From contig WGOC01000013.1 in assembly GCA_016124235.1 (NCBI GenBank), forward strand, positions 124,001 through 188,000: 64,000 bases of DNA. The letters are read 5' to 3'. The DNA comes from a bacterium. Lineage in GTDB: Bacteria; Verrucomicrobiota; Verrucomicrobiia; Limisphaerales; RI-55. A program made the position numbers and the translations under genes. Shown here piece by piece: positions 49,821 to 58,134 of the stretch. Positions within the stretch are counted from its first letter, which is position 1. Every line of letters starts with the position of its first letter. The notes under the pieces were generated by a model that saw nothing but the letters and a program-made list of their open reading frames with translations, had not been told where the DNA came from and searched no databases.

Positions 49821-50192
49821 TTACTGTTTGTGAAATACCAACTCATTGGTCTTGCCGTAAGCACTTAGTACTACCAATCGCTGAACATCGATACTCACGA
49901 CCTTGTTGCTCTCCACACCAAACGGTTCGCCTGAGGCAGCCGCATTCGTGATACTCGAAATGATCATCCCCTGCTTGACCTGCCAAACTCCGACGAAAGT
50001 CAGGGAATTGGTGAGATTCACCGTGAACTTGGATACACAGGTGCCGTCCGCTTTGTGCTCGATAATCTTTGAGGGATCCCAATCCGCCACCCAGGTTCCC
50101 ACAAGTTGCCGACGTATTTGCGCGTCGCTTTGCCAATTACTGCAACCGCTCAGACCCGCGGCCAGTACGGCAACTGCCAAGATAAGTTTCAC
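49821..50192 (-). CDS. small lipoprotein, lipocalin-like size
   Basis: MKLILAVAVLAAGLSGCSNWQSDAQIRRQLVGTWVADWDPSKIIEHKADGTC. Confidence 0.6.
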   Translation of the reverse strand: MKLILAVAVLAAGLSGCSNWQSDAQIRRQLVGTWVADWDPSKIIEHKADGTCVSKFTVNLTNSLTFVGVWQVKQGMIISSITNAAASGEPFGVESNKVVSIDVQRLVVLSAYGKTNELVFHKQ

Positions 50193-50325
50193 GATCGTTT
50201 CTTGCTATGCCGAGTGACCCGGTTCACCGACCGCCTACGGAAGTCGCCGTCAGCCGCGAATTCACTGTCCAGAGAACCCTACGCATCGAATCAGACGTGC
50301 GCGGCGGCAGTTCGTGTGCATCGGA

Positions 50326-50805
50326 TTATTCGGCCCTTTTTGTTCTGAGTGGAACCTTCTTAAGAACGTAGCGGCTCGGATAGCTGGCAAAAGTCTTCGG
50401 TAGAGCGGCGTTGTCGGTGCCGTACGAAGCCAGCGTGAACGTCCCATCTTCAATCTTGAAGATAGCCCCTACCACTTCGCCTTTGGCAACACCGTTAGCA
50501 CTTTCTTTGATTGTGGCGTGCAGCTGATTTGGGTCCGTGCCTGTCGAAAGAGTGAAGTTCGTATCAAACCAAAAATCCTTGTCCCGATGGAAATGGAGAG
50601 AATTGCCAGTGATCGTGATGGTGATTTTCTTATGCGACGTATCGCCGACATCGAACCCCTCCCATGTTCCTTGAAGAAGTTGCAGTTCCGAAGTAGTCGT
50701 TCGATCGCCCCCACAATTGGCGTCGACGGTGAGTTGTTCGGCAGATTGAGCGATGAAACACGTGCTGAGGCAGACGATTGTGATGATCAATCGAAAACGC
50801 TTCAT
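50326..50805 (-). CDS. secreted TIGR03067-like domain protein
   Basis: MKRFRLIITIVCLSTCFIAQSAEQ signal; ELQLLQGTWEGFDVGDTSHKKITITITGNSLHFH. Confidence 0.6.
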   Translation of the reverse strand: MKRFRLIITIVCLSTCFIAQSAEQLTVDANCGGDRTTTSELQLLQGTWEGFDVGDTSHKKITITITGNSLHFHRDKDFWFDTNFTLSTGTDPNQLHATIKESANGVAKGEVVGAIFKIEDGTFTLASYGTDNAALPKTFASYPSRYVLKKVPLRTKRAE

Positions 50806-50872
50806 ACCTTCAGTGTTTAGGCGGCTAGCCTTTGGAGCTTCGGAGGGAGTTTTCAAGACTTAGCAAGTTGCA

Positions 50873-50939
50873 CGTCACCACGGCGCGAACGCAAAAGCTG
50901 ACGGCGAGATCAGACACTGGCTCGGAAGCCGTGGTGACG
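50873..50939. repeat. 12-bp perfect inverted repeat between small minus-strand genes
   Basis: CGTCACCACGGC ... 43 nt ... GCCGTGGTGACG. Confidence 0.7.
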
Positions 50940-51018
50940 ATACTCAGTTGATGGTTCAAGTTTCACGACAAGGTAACGAATCGCGCCGGCATAAGCCAGT
51001 TGTCCTGGATCGATTTTG

Positions 51019-51402
51019 TTAGCCCTTCAGCTCATAGTAGTCCTCTCCATAACTTGGCAAATCTAGTGGTGGTGACTCCAAAGGCCAACCGAATGATTTT
51101 AGGCATCCACGAGCTAAGTGTCGGATAGAAATCCAATGAGGAGAGCTAACCAAAGCCTCCTCTCGCCAGTGCTCAACGTTTGTCGGTCCGGAAAAAGATG
51201 CAAACGCTGCATGCAACGCATCTAAGCTCGCCGTCTGCTCAGGTGTGAGTGCGACACCAGTGGCGACAAGATGCCGTTTGGCTTGGCAAAATCTCTCGGG
51301 TAATTCGGCGGGCGGCTGCAACCAAACTTTTAAGAGACGTTTCTGGAAACCAGCAGACTGTGCCAGCGCTTGGAGAGAGTATTTCAGCGCGTCGGCATTC
51401 AT
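51019..51402 (-). CDS. hypothetical protein
   Basis: 127 aa ORF, no recognised domain. Confidence 0.5.
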   Translation of the reverse strand: MNADALKYSLQALAQSAGFQKRLLKVWLQPPAELPERFCQAKRHLVATGVALTPEQTASLDALHAAFASFSGPTNVEHWREEALVSSPHWISIRHLARGCLKSFGWPLESPPLDLPSYGEDYYELKG

Positions 51403-51764
51403 GGGGCTAAAGTATTAATAACCTACATTCAACAGCGGTTATCCCGGAAAGAGCGTGGCGACTCAACGACTGGTTGATTCCCTCTCTCCGATTTCATTTT
51501 TTGAGGGCTACGCTTCCTCTTACTTTCTGTCAACCAAAGCCTTGCGAGCCTGCCACAAGCCGTTGCATTCACATCATCATCCGGACCAACTCAGAGAACT
51601 CGCTTTCGCCGCGGCGTGGGCAATACACGCGTTCGACAGATGCACAGGTTTTCCAATCGGATTTGTGACTCCTTCGCGTGCCAGCCGCCACGCGTTCCGG
51701 TTGATTCAATTCCAAGGGAATCGTCTTTCGTCACACGTTCGCCACGCGAATCAATTTCGAAAAT

Positions 51765-51974
51765 TCAGCGACGCTTGACCGAAGCGTTCCAAGATTGCAC
51801 ACCCGCGAGGAGCCCGGCCGCCAGACCAATCCAGCCACGCCAGTCCATGAGGATTGAAACGGAACCGCTCTCGGGCCGTGAAATGAGTGAGGTCACAAAG
51901 GTCACCAGAAAGCTCACCACAAAAAAGACGAAGACGAAGGAAATAACACCGACCAGATAACGGACCCATCGCAT
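51765..51974 (-). CDS. small two-TM membrane protein
   Basis: MRWVRYLVGVISFVFVFFVVSFLVTFVTSLI...GWIGLAAGLLAGVQSW. Confidence 0.5.
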   Translation of the reverse strand: MRWVRYLVGVISFVFVFFVVSFLVTFVTSLISRPESGSVSILMDWRGWIGLAAGLLAGVQSWNASVKRR

Positions 51975-52028
51975 GAAGGGCGTTGTTCCTTCCCCGTAAT
52001 TAAAGTCAACGGCTATGATGGAGCGCCG

Positions 52029-52340
52029 TCAGTCCCACTGTTCAACGCATTGCACCCCGCGATCGCCGTTCATCCAAACCCAGCCGACCTCGCGCGGGTT
52101 TTCGCCTTCTGTCCAGGCGGTGGCGTCCAGGCCGCGGCGCAGGAGGTTCAACAATTCCTGCTCCACATGATCAAAATGTATGCGCTTGATCGTGTGGCTG
52201 CCGTGTTCACTCCTCCATGTGAGCGTGCAATAAACCGGCCGCGTGGCCCCCGGTGGTGGGGTCATTTTCTCGCGTCGCAAACCGCGCTTGTCTGACACAA
52301 GCACTTTGCGAAACCACGATTGAACCTGATTCCGAGGCAT
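52029..52340 (-). CDS. hypothetical protein
   Basis: MPRNQVQSWFRKVLVSDKRGLRREKMTPPPGATRPVYCTLTWRSEHGSHTI... Confidence 0.4.
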   Translation of the reverse strand: MPRNQVQSWFRKVLVSDKRGLRREKMTPPPGATRPVYCTLTWRSEHGSHTIKRIHFDHVEQELLNLLRRGLDATAWTEGENPREVGWVWMNGDRGVQCVEQWD

Positions 52341-52470
52341 AACAATTTTCGCAATAGATAACCCGGCGGCGGCAAATATCAAGTCAGCACCAGCCGGTCG
52401 AGTCAGCACTGAATTGCCACCAATTCACATAATATTGTCCGTCGCACCCGAAATCTTACACACATTTTTC

Positions 52471-53427
52471 TCAGGCTTGCCGGACTTGACCCAACAATGA
52501 AGCCACGACCGTAGCAGTTGAGCTGCCTGCTTCCAGATTCACCCAGGTCGGCAGCATTTGGTGACGCAACCAGGTCAACTGGCGCCGGGCAAACTGCCAC
52601 GTCCGAGTTTTGACCAACTGAATCGTTTCCGGCAACGGGCGCTCGCCCTGCAAATGCTCCACAACTTGCCGATAACCAATGGCTTGCATCGCGGTTTTGT
52701 TTCCCGCCAGGCCGCGATTCAACAGCGCTTTTACTTCGTCGACCAACCCGGCCGAGAACATCTCATCGACTCGTAAATCGATCCGCGCTCGCAGGTCCGC
52801 CGGTTCGCGCGTGAAGGCGATTACGTGTCCCGTTCCGAGCCGAGCTTTCGCCCACGTGGCCTGCTGCTCAGAATAGGGCCGACCGGTCAGGCGGATCACT
52901 TCCAGCGCGCGAATAACCCGTCGCGGGTTTTGTTGGTCGATTCGCGCGAACGTCTCCGGATCCGTTTGTTTGAGTTCCGCCAGCAATTCGCCCAAGGGCG
53001 CCGATTCCAATCGGGCGCGCAGCTCGGCATCGGCCGGCGGCGAGTGGCCAATTCCGAAAAGCAATGCCTTCAAGTAAAAACCCGTTCCACCACAGTAAAT
53101 TGGAATTCGCTCACGGCTGCGAATCGCTGCGTCGGCCGCGTTGGCAAGCTCAACAAAACGGGCCGCGTCAAAGGATTCTTCAAGTCCGGTCACGTCGATC
53201 AAATGATGCGGCACTCGCGCGCGTTCGGCGGCCGAAGGTTTGGCCGTTCCAATGTCCAGCCCGCGATAAACCTGCATTGAATCCACCGAAATGATTTCGC
53301 CGCCCAGCTGCTCCGCCAGTTCGATGGCGATCGCCGATTTTCCGACCGCCGTCGGGCCGGTGAGGTACCAGGCTTCGGGCGCTTTGGCGGTGCCACCGAA
53401 TGGGCGCGATGAGGGCGAAACGGTCAT
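52471..53427 (-). CDS. miaA: tRNA dimethylallyltransferase
   Basis: YLTGPTAVGKSAIAIELAEQLGGEIISVDSMQVYRGLDIGTAKPS, YCGGTGFYLKALLFG, QAIGYRQVVEHL. Confidence 0.95.
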   Translation of the reverse strand: MTVSPSSRPFGGTAKAPEAWYLTGPTAVGKSAIAIELAEQLGGEIISVDSMQVYRGLDIGTAKPSAAERARVPHHLIDVTGLEESFDAARFVELANAADAAIRSRERIPIYCGGTGFYLKALLFGIGHSPPADAELRARLESAPLGELLAELKQTDPETFARIDQQNPRRVIRALEVIRLTGRPYSEQQATWAKARLGTGHVIAFTREPADLRARIDLRVDEMFSAGLVDEVKALLNRGLAGNKTAMQAIGYRQVVEHLQGERPLPETIQLVKTRTWQFARRQLTWLRHQMLPTWVNLEAGSSTATVVASLLGQVRQA

Positions 53428-53527
53428 GTTTTCGTGGAGCGGAAATTAACGGTCGCGCGCCAGAGTGTCAGTGCGATTCTCCGGCCTGGAGGCATGCTGT
53501 TGTTTGACTTAACCGCCGGCAACCCGT

Positions 53528-54217
53528 TTGATGGCGGGCATGCACAGGTTCGCTTTCACACGTGATTTACGCCTCCGTATCCTGGTTGGTCTGTTCACCG
53601 TGGCATTCGTTTTGCGCGGGATCACTGCAGACTCCACCAATGACTGGCAATCGCTCTTCGACGGCAATTCTCTCAAGGGCTGGAAGGTGACCGACTTTGC
53701 CGGCCACGGCGAAGTGAAAGCCAAGGATGGCGTGCTCACGATCGAAATGGGCGCGGCACTTTGCGGCGTCACGTACACAAATCCGGTTCCCAAGATCGAC
53801 TACGAAGTTTCGCTCAAGGCGCGCAAAATTGCTGGTGGCGATTTCTTCTGCGGTCTCACCGTGCCGGTGAAGGACGAACACTGCACATTGATCGTCGGCG
53901 GCTGGGGGGGTGGGCTGGTTGGTATCTCGAGTATCGACGGCATGGATGCCTCCGAAAACGAAACCATGAGCGTCCTTTATTTCGAAACCGGCAAATGGTT
54001 CGACATTCGGTTCCGCGTGACGGCCGATCGTTTGACAGCGTGGATCGACAAGGAAGAAGTGGCCGACGTAAACATCAAGGGCCGTCGCATCAGCATGCGT
54101 CCCGGCGAAATCGAGATTGCCGTTCCCTTCAGCATTTCGACCTACGCAACAACGGCAGAGATCAAGGATATCAAGATCCGCAAGGTGGACCCAAAATCTG
54201 TTACGCCCAAGAAGTAA
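53528..54217 (+). CDS. DUF1080-like secreted protein
   Basis: WQSLFDGNSLKGWKVTDFAGHGEVKAKDGVLTIEMG. Confidence 0.75.
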   Translation: MMAGMHRFAFTRDLRLRILVGLFTVAFVLRGITADSTNDWQSLFDGNSLKGWKVTDFAGHGEVKAKDGVLTIEMGAALCGVTYTNPVPKIDYEVSLKARKIAGGDFFCGLTVPVKDEHCTLIVGGWGGGLVGISSIDGMDASENETMSVLYFETGKWFDIRFRVTADRLTAWIDKEEVADVNIKGRRISMRPGEIEIAVPFSISTYATTAEIKDIKIRKVDPKSVTPKK

Positions 54218-54250
54218 CGGACCCGCGATGCTGGAACCTGCTGTTGGCGA

Positions 54251-55390
54251 ATGAGCCCCTCGTCAACCAATCGCGCCAAAGTGCCGTCGCAAAGTCAACT
54301 TGTTCGCCGGCTGCTTCGCTGGTTTGTGGCAAACGCGCGTGACCTCCCTTGGCGGCGCACGCTCGATCCTTACGCGATTTGGGTTTCGGAGATCATGCTC
54401 CAGCAAACGCAGGTCAAAACGGTCATCCCGTATTTCGAGCGATGGATGAAGGATTTGCCGGACGTCGCGAGTCTGTCGAACGTGCCGTCCGACCGCCTGC
54501 ACAAACTCTGGGAAGGTCTCGGTTATTACACCCGGGCGCGCAACCTGCAGAAAGCCGCTCAAGCAATTCGTGATCAACACGGCGGCAAATTTCCGACCGA
54601 CTTCGATTCGGTTCTCGCGCTGCCCGGCATCGGAGGTTACACCGCCGGCGCGATCACCAGCATCGCGTTTAATCAGCCGAATCCGATCGTCGATGGCAAC
54701 GTGGTTCGCGTGCTCGCGCGGTTGTTCACCATCGGCGGCGATCCAAAAGACAAGTCGGCCAGGGAACAATTCTGGCAACTCGCGGAGCAATTGGTGCGGC
54801 ACGCGCACCGGATGAAAAACGTTCTTCAGCCCGCTGATTCAGCGCTCGTGCTGGCCGGCAATTGTTCGGCGTTGAACCAATCCTTGATGGAGCTTGGCGC
54901 GACAATTTGCACGCCCGCAAACCCACAATGCGACATTTGCCCGGTCAAAAAATTGTGTCTCGCGCGCGCAACGAGTCGGATTGGTGACTTTCCGGAAATC
55001 AGTAAACGTGCCGCGACCACCACTCGTCGATTCATCGCCTTCGTCATTCGACGCGGCGACAAGCTACTCGTCCGCCAACGGGCCGAAGGCAGCGTCAACG
55101 CGCATCTTTGGGAACTCCCCAACGCCGAGATTCAGGTCAACGAACCTGAACCCGTCGTCACCGCCGCAACGGCGCTCCAACTCAAGTTGAACAACGTCGA
55201 ACCGCTCGGCATGGTCCGACATAGCATTACTCGTTACCGAATCACGTTGGAATGCTTTACCGCAATTGCGACCGTCAGAATTCCCAAAACAACCGGCGTC
55301 TGGATTCCGACGAGCGAACTCAAAAATCTCGCTTTCACCGCCGCGCATTTGAAACTGCTAAAAATGGCCAACCTTCAAAACGATCGTTGA
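54251..55390 (+). CDS. mutY: A/G-specific adenine glycosylase
   Basis: LPWRRTLDPYAIWVSEIMLQQTQVKTVIPYFERW, ALPGIGGYTAGAITSIAFNQPNPIVDGNVVRVLARL, CX6CX2CX5C Fe-S motif CTPANPQCDICPVKKLCL. Confidence 0.95.
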   Translation: MSPSSTNRAKVPSQSQLVRRLLRWFVANARDLPWRRTLDPYAIWVSEIMLQQTQVKTVIPYFERWMKDLPDVASLSNVPSDRLHKLWEGLGYYTRARNLQKAAQAIRDQHGGKFPTDFDSVLALPGIGGYTAGAITSIAFNQPNPIVDGNVVRVLARLFTIGGDPKDKSAREQFWQLAEQLVRHAHRMKNVLQPADSALVLAGNCSALNQSLMELGATICTPANPQCDICPVKKLCLARATSRIGDFPEISKRAATTTRRFIAFVIRRGDKLLVRQRAEGSVNAHLWELPNAEIQVNEPEPVVTAATALQLKLNNVEPLGMVRHSITRYRITLECFTAIATVRIPKTTGVWIPTSELKNLAFTAAHLKLLKMANLQNDR

Positions 55391-55502
55391 GCCGATGGGT
55401 AGGGCGACGGTGCTCCATCGCCAAGGGCACGCGGCCGTTTCTTTCGAATGGCTAAATTTCTTCCACGGCCGTTCCGCGCGCGAAATGATTTACTTTGGCG
55501 TC

Positions 55503-55842
55503 TCACTTCGCTTCCGCCACCAACAGGTCCTTCACACCCGCCTCGTAGGCGAGTTCCTTCAATTTCTGCACCTGTTTCTGGTCAGACCGATCACGGTCAA
55601 AACGATTGCTCCAACTACTCTTGTCAACAAACGACGCAGGACTCACGACCGTCCAACTGCCGGTGCGCACGTCGATAACAGCCAGTTTCAAGCGCAGTCG
55701 CATCGCCGGCATTCATTTCGGCCACGAGCTCCTGATCGGAGCGCGAATCTTCCTGAGGGAAATCGCTCACCGGATGATTTGATCGATCGCAGACCAGCAT
55801 GCTTGCGGTGAGTTCAGCGGGCAAGCCGGTCGAAAGGTTCAA
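55503..55842 (-). pseudogene. frameshifted remnant of a secreted/lipoprotein-like gene
   Basis: STGLPAELTASMLVCDRSNHPVSDFPQEDSRSDQELVAEMNA in one frame continues naturally as MRLRLKLAVIDVRTGSWTVVSPASFVDKSS...LLVAEAK* in another; no in-frame ATG at the 5' end. Confidence 0.5.
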
Positions 55843-55889
55843 AGTTTCTGCTTGGTTCTTTGACTCGGGCGCTTTGTGATCGCCCGACG

Positions 55890-56267
55890 ATGAACGCTAA
55901 ACTGGCTTTTCGCATTGCCGCCGCTCTGGGATTTCTGGCCGTCGGCCTCGGCGCATTCGGCGCCCACGGATTGAAGAATTTACTGACCGAGAACGGAACC
56001 GTGGAGATTTGGGAAAAGGCAGTCTTCTACCACTTCATTCACACGGTGATGCTTTGCGTGCTGGCTTCGCGCACAAACTTCACGCGCGGCCCGTGGATGA
56101 GCTTCCTTATTGGCATCATCATTTTCTCCGGTTCTCTCTACTTGCTGGCGCTGACCAACATTCGCTGGCTCGGCGCCATCACCCCATTTGGCGGAGTTGC
56201 TTTCCTCGTGGGTTGGGCATGGCTGGCGATTTGTCCGGCCGCCAACAATCCCGAGCCGGTCGATTGA
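55890..56267 (+). CDS. DUF423-family membrane protein
   Basis: RIAAALGFLAVGLGAFGAHGLKNLL, SGSLYLLALTNIRWLGAITPFGGVAFLVGWAWL. Confidence 0.93.
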   Translation: MNAKLAFRIAAALGFLAVGLGAFGAHGLKNLLTENGTVEIWEKAVFYHFIHTVMLCVLASRTNFTRGPWMSFLIGIIIFSGSLYLLALTNIRWLGAITPFGGVAFLVGWAWLAICPAANNPEPVD

Positions 56268-56300
56268 CTCGATGCTCAGTGACCCGCTGCGGTTCATTCA

Positions 56301-56699
56301 CTATTCCGGACGCCGAACGGGCAACGGAATTCCCGCTTCGCGAAGGGCCTTTTTTACTCGCGCCAGGAGTTCCACCGGGCTGAAGGGTTTGACCATGTAA
56401 TCCGCCGCGCCTTGATCGAGACCGGTTGTGATGTCGGCATCAGTGCGCCGGGCGGTCAACATGATCACGGGAATCTTCTTCAGATCGGGTGTGGATTTCA
56501 GGTGCCGCAGCACTTCGAATCCATCGAACACCGGCATCATGCAATCGAGGATGATCAGGTCGGGACGTTCCTTCCACGCGAGGTCGAGAGCCACTTCGCC
56601 ATCCGCCGCCGATACCGTCTCAAAGCCCGCCTGCTGCAGTTGGAATTCGAGCAATTCCACCAGCAGTTCCTCATCATCCGCTATGAGTAGTTTGGCCAT
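56301..56699 (-). CDS. stand-alone CheY-like response regulator
   Basis: MAKLLIADDEELLVELLEFQLQQAGFETVSAADGEVALDLAWKERPDLIILDCMMPVFDGFEVL...MLTARRTD...VKPFSPVELLARVKKAL. Confidence 0.93.
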   Translation of the reverse strand: MAKLLIADDEELLVELLEFQLQQAGFETVSAADGEVALDLAWKERPDLIILDCMMPVFDGFEVLRHLKSTPDLKKIPVIMLTARRTDADITTGLDQGAADYMVKPFSPVELLARVKKALREAGIPLPVRRPE

Positions 56700-56803
56700 C
56701 GGCGGGCGAATCATAGGTACGGGTGGACTTACGGTCAACGCACGGGGGCCACACGTTGATCCCCCTTCAAAACCAGCGGCGGGTTAAAACGCTGAAACGC
56801 GGC

Positions 56804-58009
56804 TCAAGCAGTCGTGGGCACGGCTGTTGGTCGACCAAATCCAATCAGCCACTTGATGCAGCGCCAAATCGACATGATTGCGCGCAACAATCCAATTTCA
56901 CGCTCGGCTCCGAATTGGTAGATCTGCGTCACTTCTTCCTCATGCCCGCGATAACGCGGCGGCAGAGTAAACACTTCCTCCGAATCATCATTGTCCGCCG
57001 TTCGCAAAATCCGCCGCAAGAACAGCCCTCGTCCCACGGCATAATCGCCAGGCGCCAGCTTGACCTGGCGCGCCGGCATCACCAGCCAGGGCTTGAACTG
57101 AAAGATCAGTGTTCCGTCATCCTCGCGCGTCAGCGTTCCGTACGTGCGAATCGGGGCGCGATCAAACGCCTGCGCCGTGAACATCCAATTCGTTTTCGGG
57201 TCCGGTTTGAATCGTTTGCGGCGACGCGTGAAAAAGTCCCAGCAAAAGATCACCCCAAACACACCGGCGCGAAACGACCAACCGGCGATGAACGTCGCGA
57301 CCAAAAGGATTCCCAATGAAAAAACCACCCCGACCGTCGGGCTCACAAAATTGGTCCCGACCACGAGCGAGAGCAAAAACATGCGGAACGATTTCAACGC
57401 CAGATCCACGACTGAAAATGGGCTGATCAAAATCAGAATGTTGATCGCGTGAGCGGCGAGCCAGATGATGAAAAATGCGATCACGGCGAACGGCTTCAAT
57501 AGGACATTCAAAATCGCGTTCATGTCGATCGTGGCAAACATCAGACCCGGCGCCACCAATTGATGCGCTTCAGAGCCACTCATGCTCGGCAAAAAATTGG
57601 CCGCGATGGGAATGAACGCGCCGGCCGCCACCAATCCGCTGACCTTGCTTTCGACGGCTTCGAGCACATCAAAAGGTTGCTTGAGCGAATCCGGAATTGC
57701 CGCCCCACCGACGTCCTTCACGAAGACGAGGCCGACCACAATCAATGCCGGCAACCAGAACAACGGACGCGCATACCACGGGAGTTCAGGCTTCTTTTCC
57801 TTCGGTGTGTCAAAATAGGTCCACGCACCGTACGCGCCCACACCGAGCAACGGCGAGATGGCCACTCCGATGATCATGGTGATGGTTTTGGCGATCTCCA
57901 AACCAACGGTCGGTTCGGTAGATTTCTTAGGCTTGCTGGCCGCGAAAGTCGAAGGCGCAATCGCAAGCAACATCCCGGCGACCAAAAACAGAGAAAGGAC
58001 GCGACGCAT
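56804..58009 (-). CDS. multi-TM membrane protein of unknown function
   Basis: Signal peptide and several TM helices (MRRVLSLFLVAGMLLAIAPSTFAASKPKKST...). Confidence 0.7.
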   Translation of the reverse strand: MRRVLSLFLVAGMLLAIAPSTFAASKPKKSTEPTVGLEIAKTITMIIGVAISPLLGVGAYGAWTYFDTPKEKKPELPWYARPLFWLPALIVVGLVFVKDVGGAAIPDSLKQPFDVLEAVESKVSGLVAAGAFIPIAANFLPSMSGSEAHQLVAPGLMFATIDMNAILNVLLKPFAVIAFFIIWLAAHAINILILISPFSVVDLALKSFRMFLLSLVVGTNFVSPTVGVVFSLGILLVATFIAGWSFRAGVFGVIFCWDFFTRRRKRFKPDPKTNWMFTAQAFDRAPIRTYGTLTREDDGTLIFQFKPWLVMPARQVKLAPGDYAVGRGLFLRRILRTADNDDSEEVFTLPPRYRGHEEEVTQIYQFGAEREIGLLRAIMSIWRCIKWLIGFGRPTAVPTTA

Positions 58010-58134
58010 ACGTCGTGGAGGTTGCCGAGCCGGCGGGTCTTGGAAAGGAAATATTTACCGTGCAGGGATATCGGTCGCAAACCGTGACAACGACCGCCAT
58101 AAGCCCATACATTTAACAACCACCAAAAAAATCA

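Noticed and set aside
50262-50453. 63 aa ORF ending GPNNPMHTNCRRARLIRCVGFSGQ
   Set aside because: Not treated as a gene; it overlaps the TIGR03067-like gene and the spacer. Its peptide only reflects the attC-like spacer sequence discussed in the findings.
55393-55420. GGTAGGGCGACGGTGCTCCATCGCC after mutY as another copy of the palindromic repeat
   Set aside because: Only the first 10 nt match the element arm and no partner arm is present; too weak to call.
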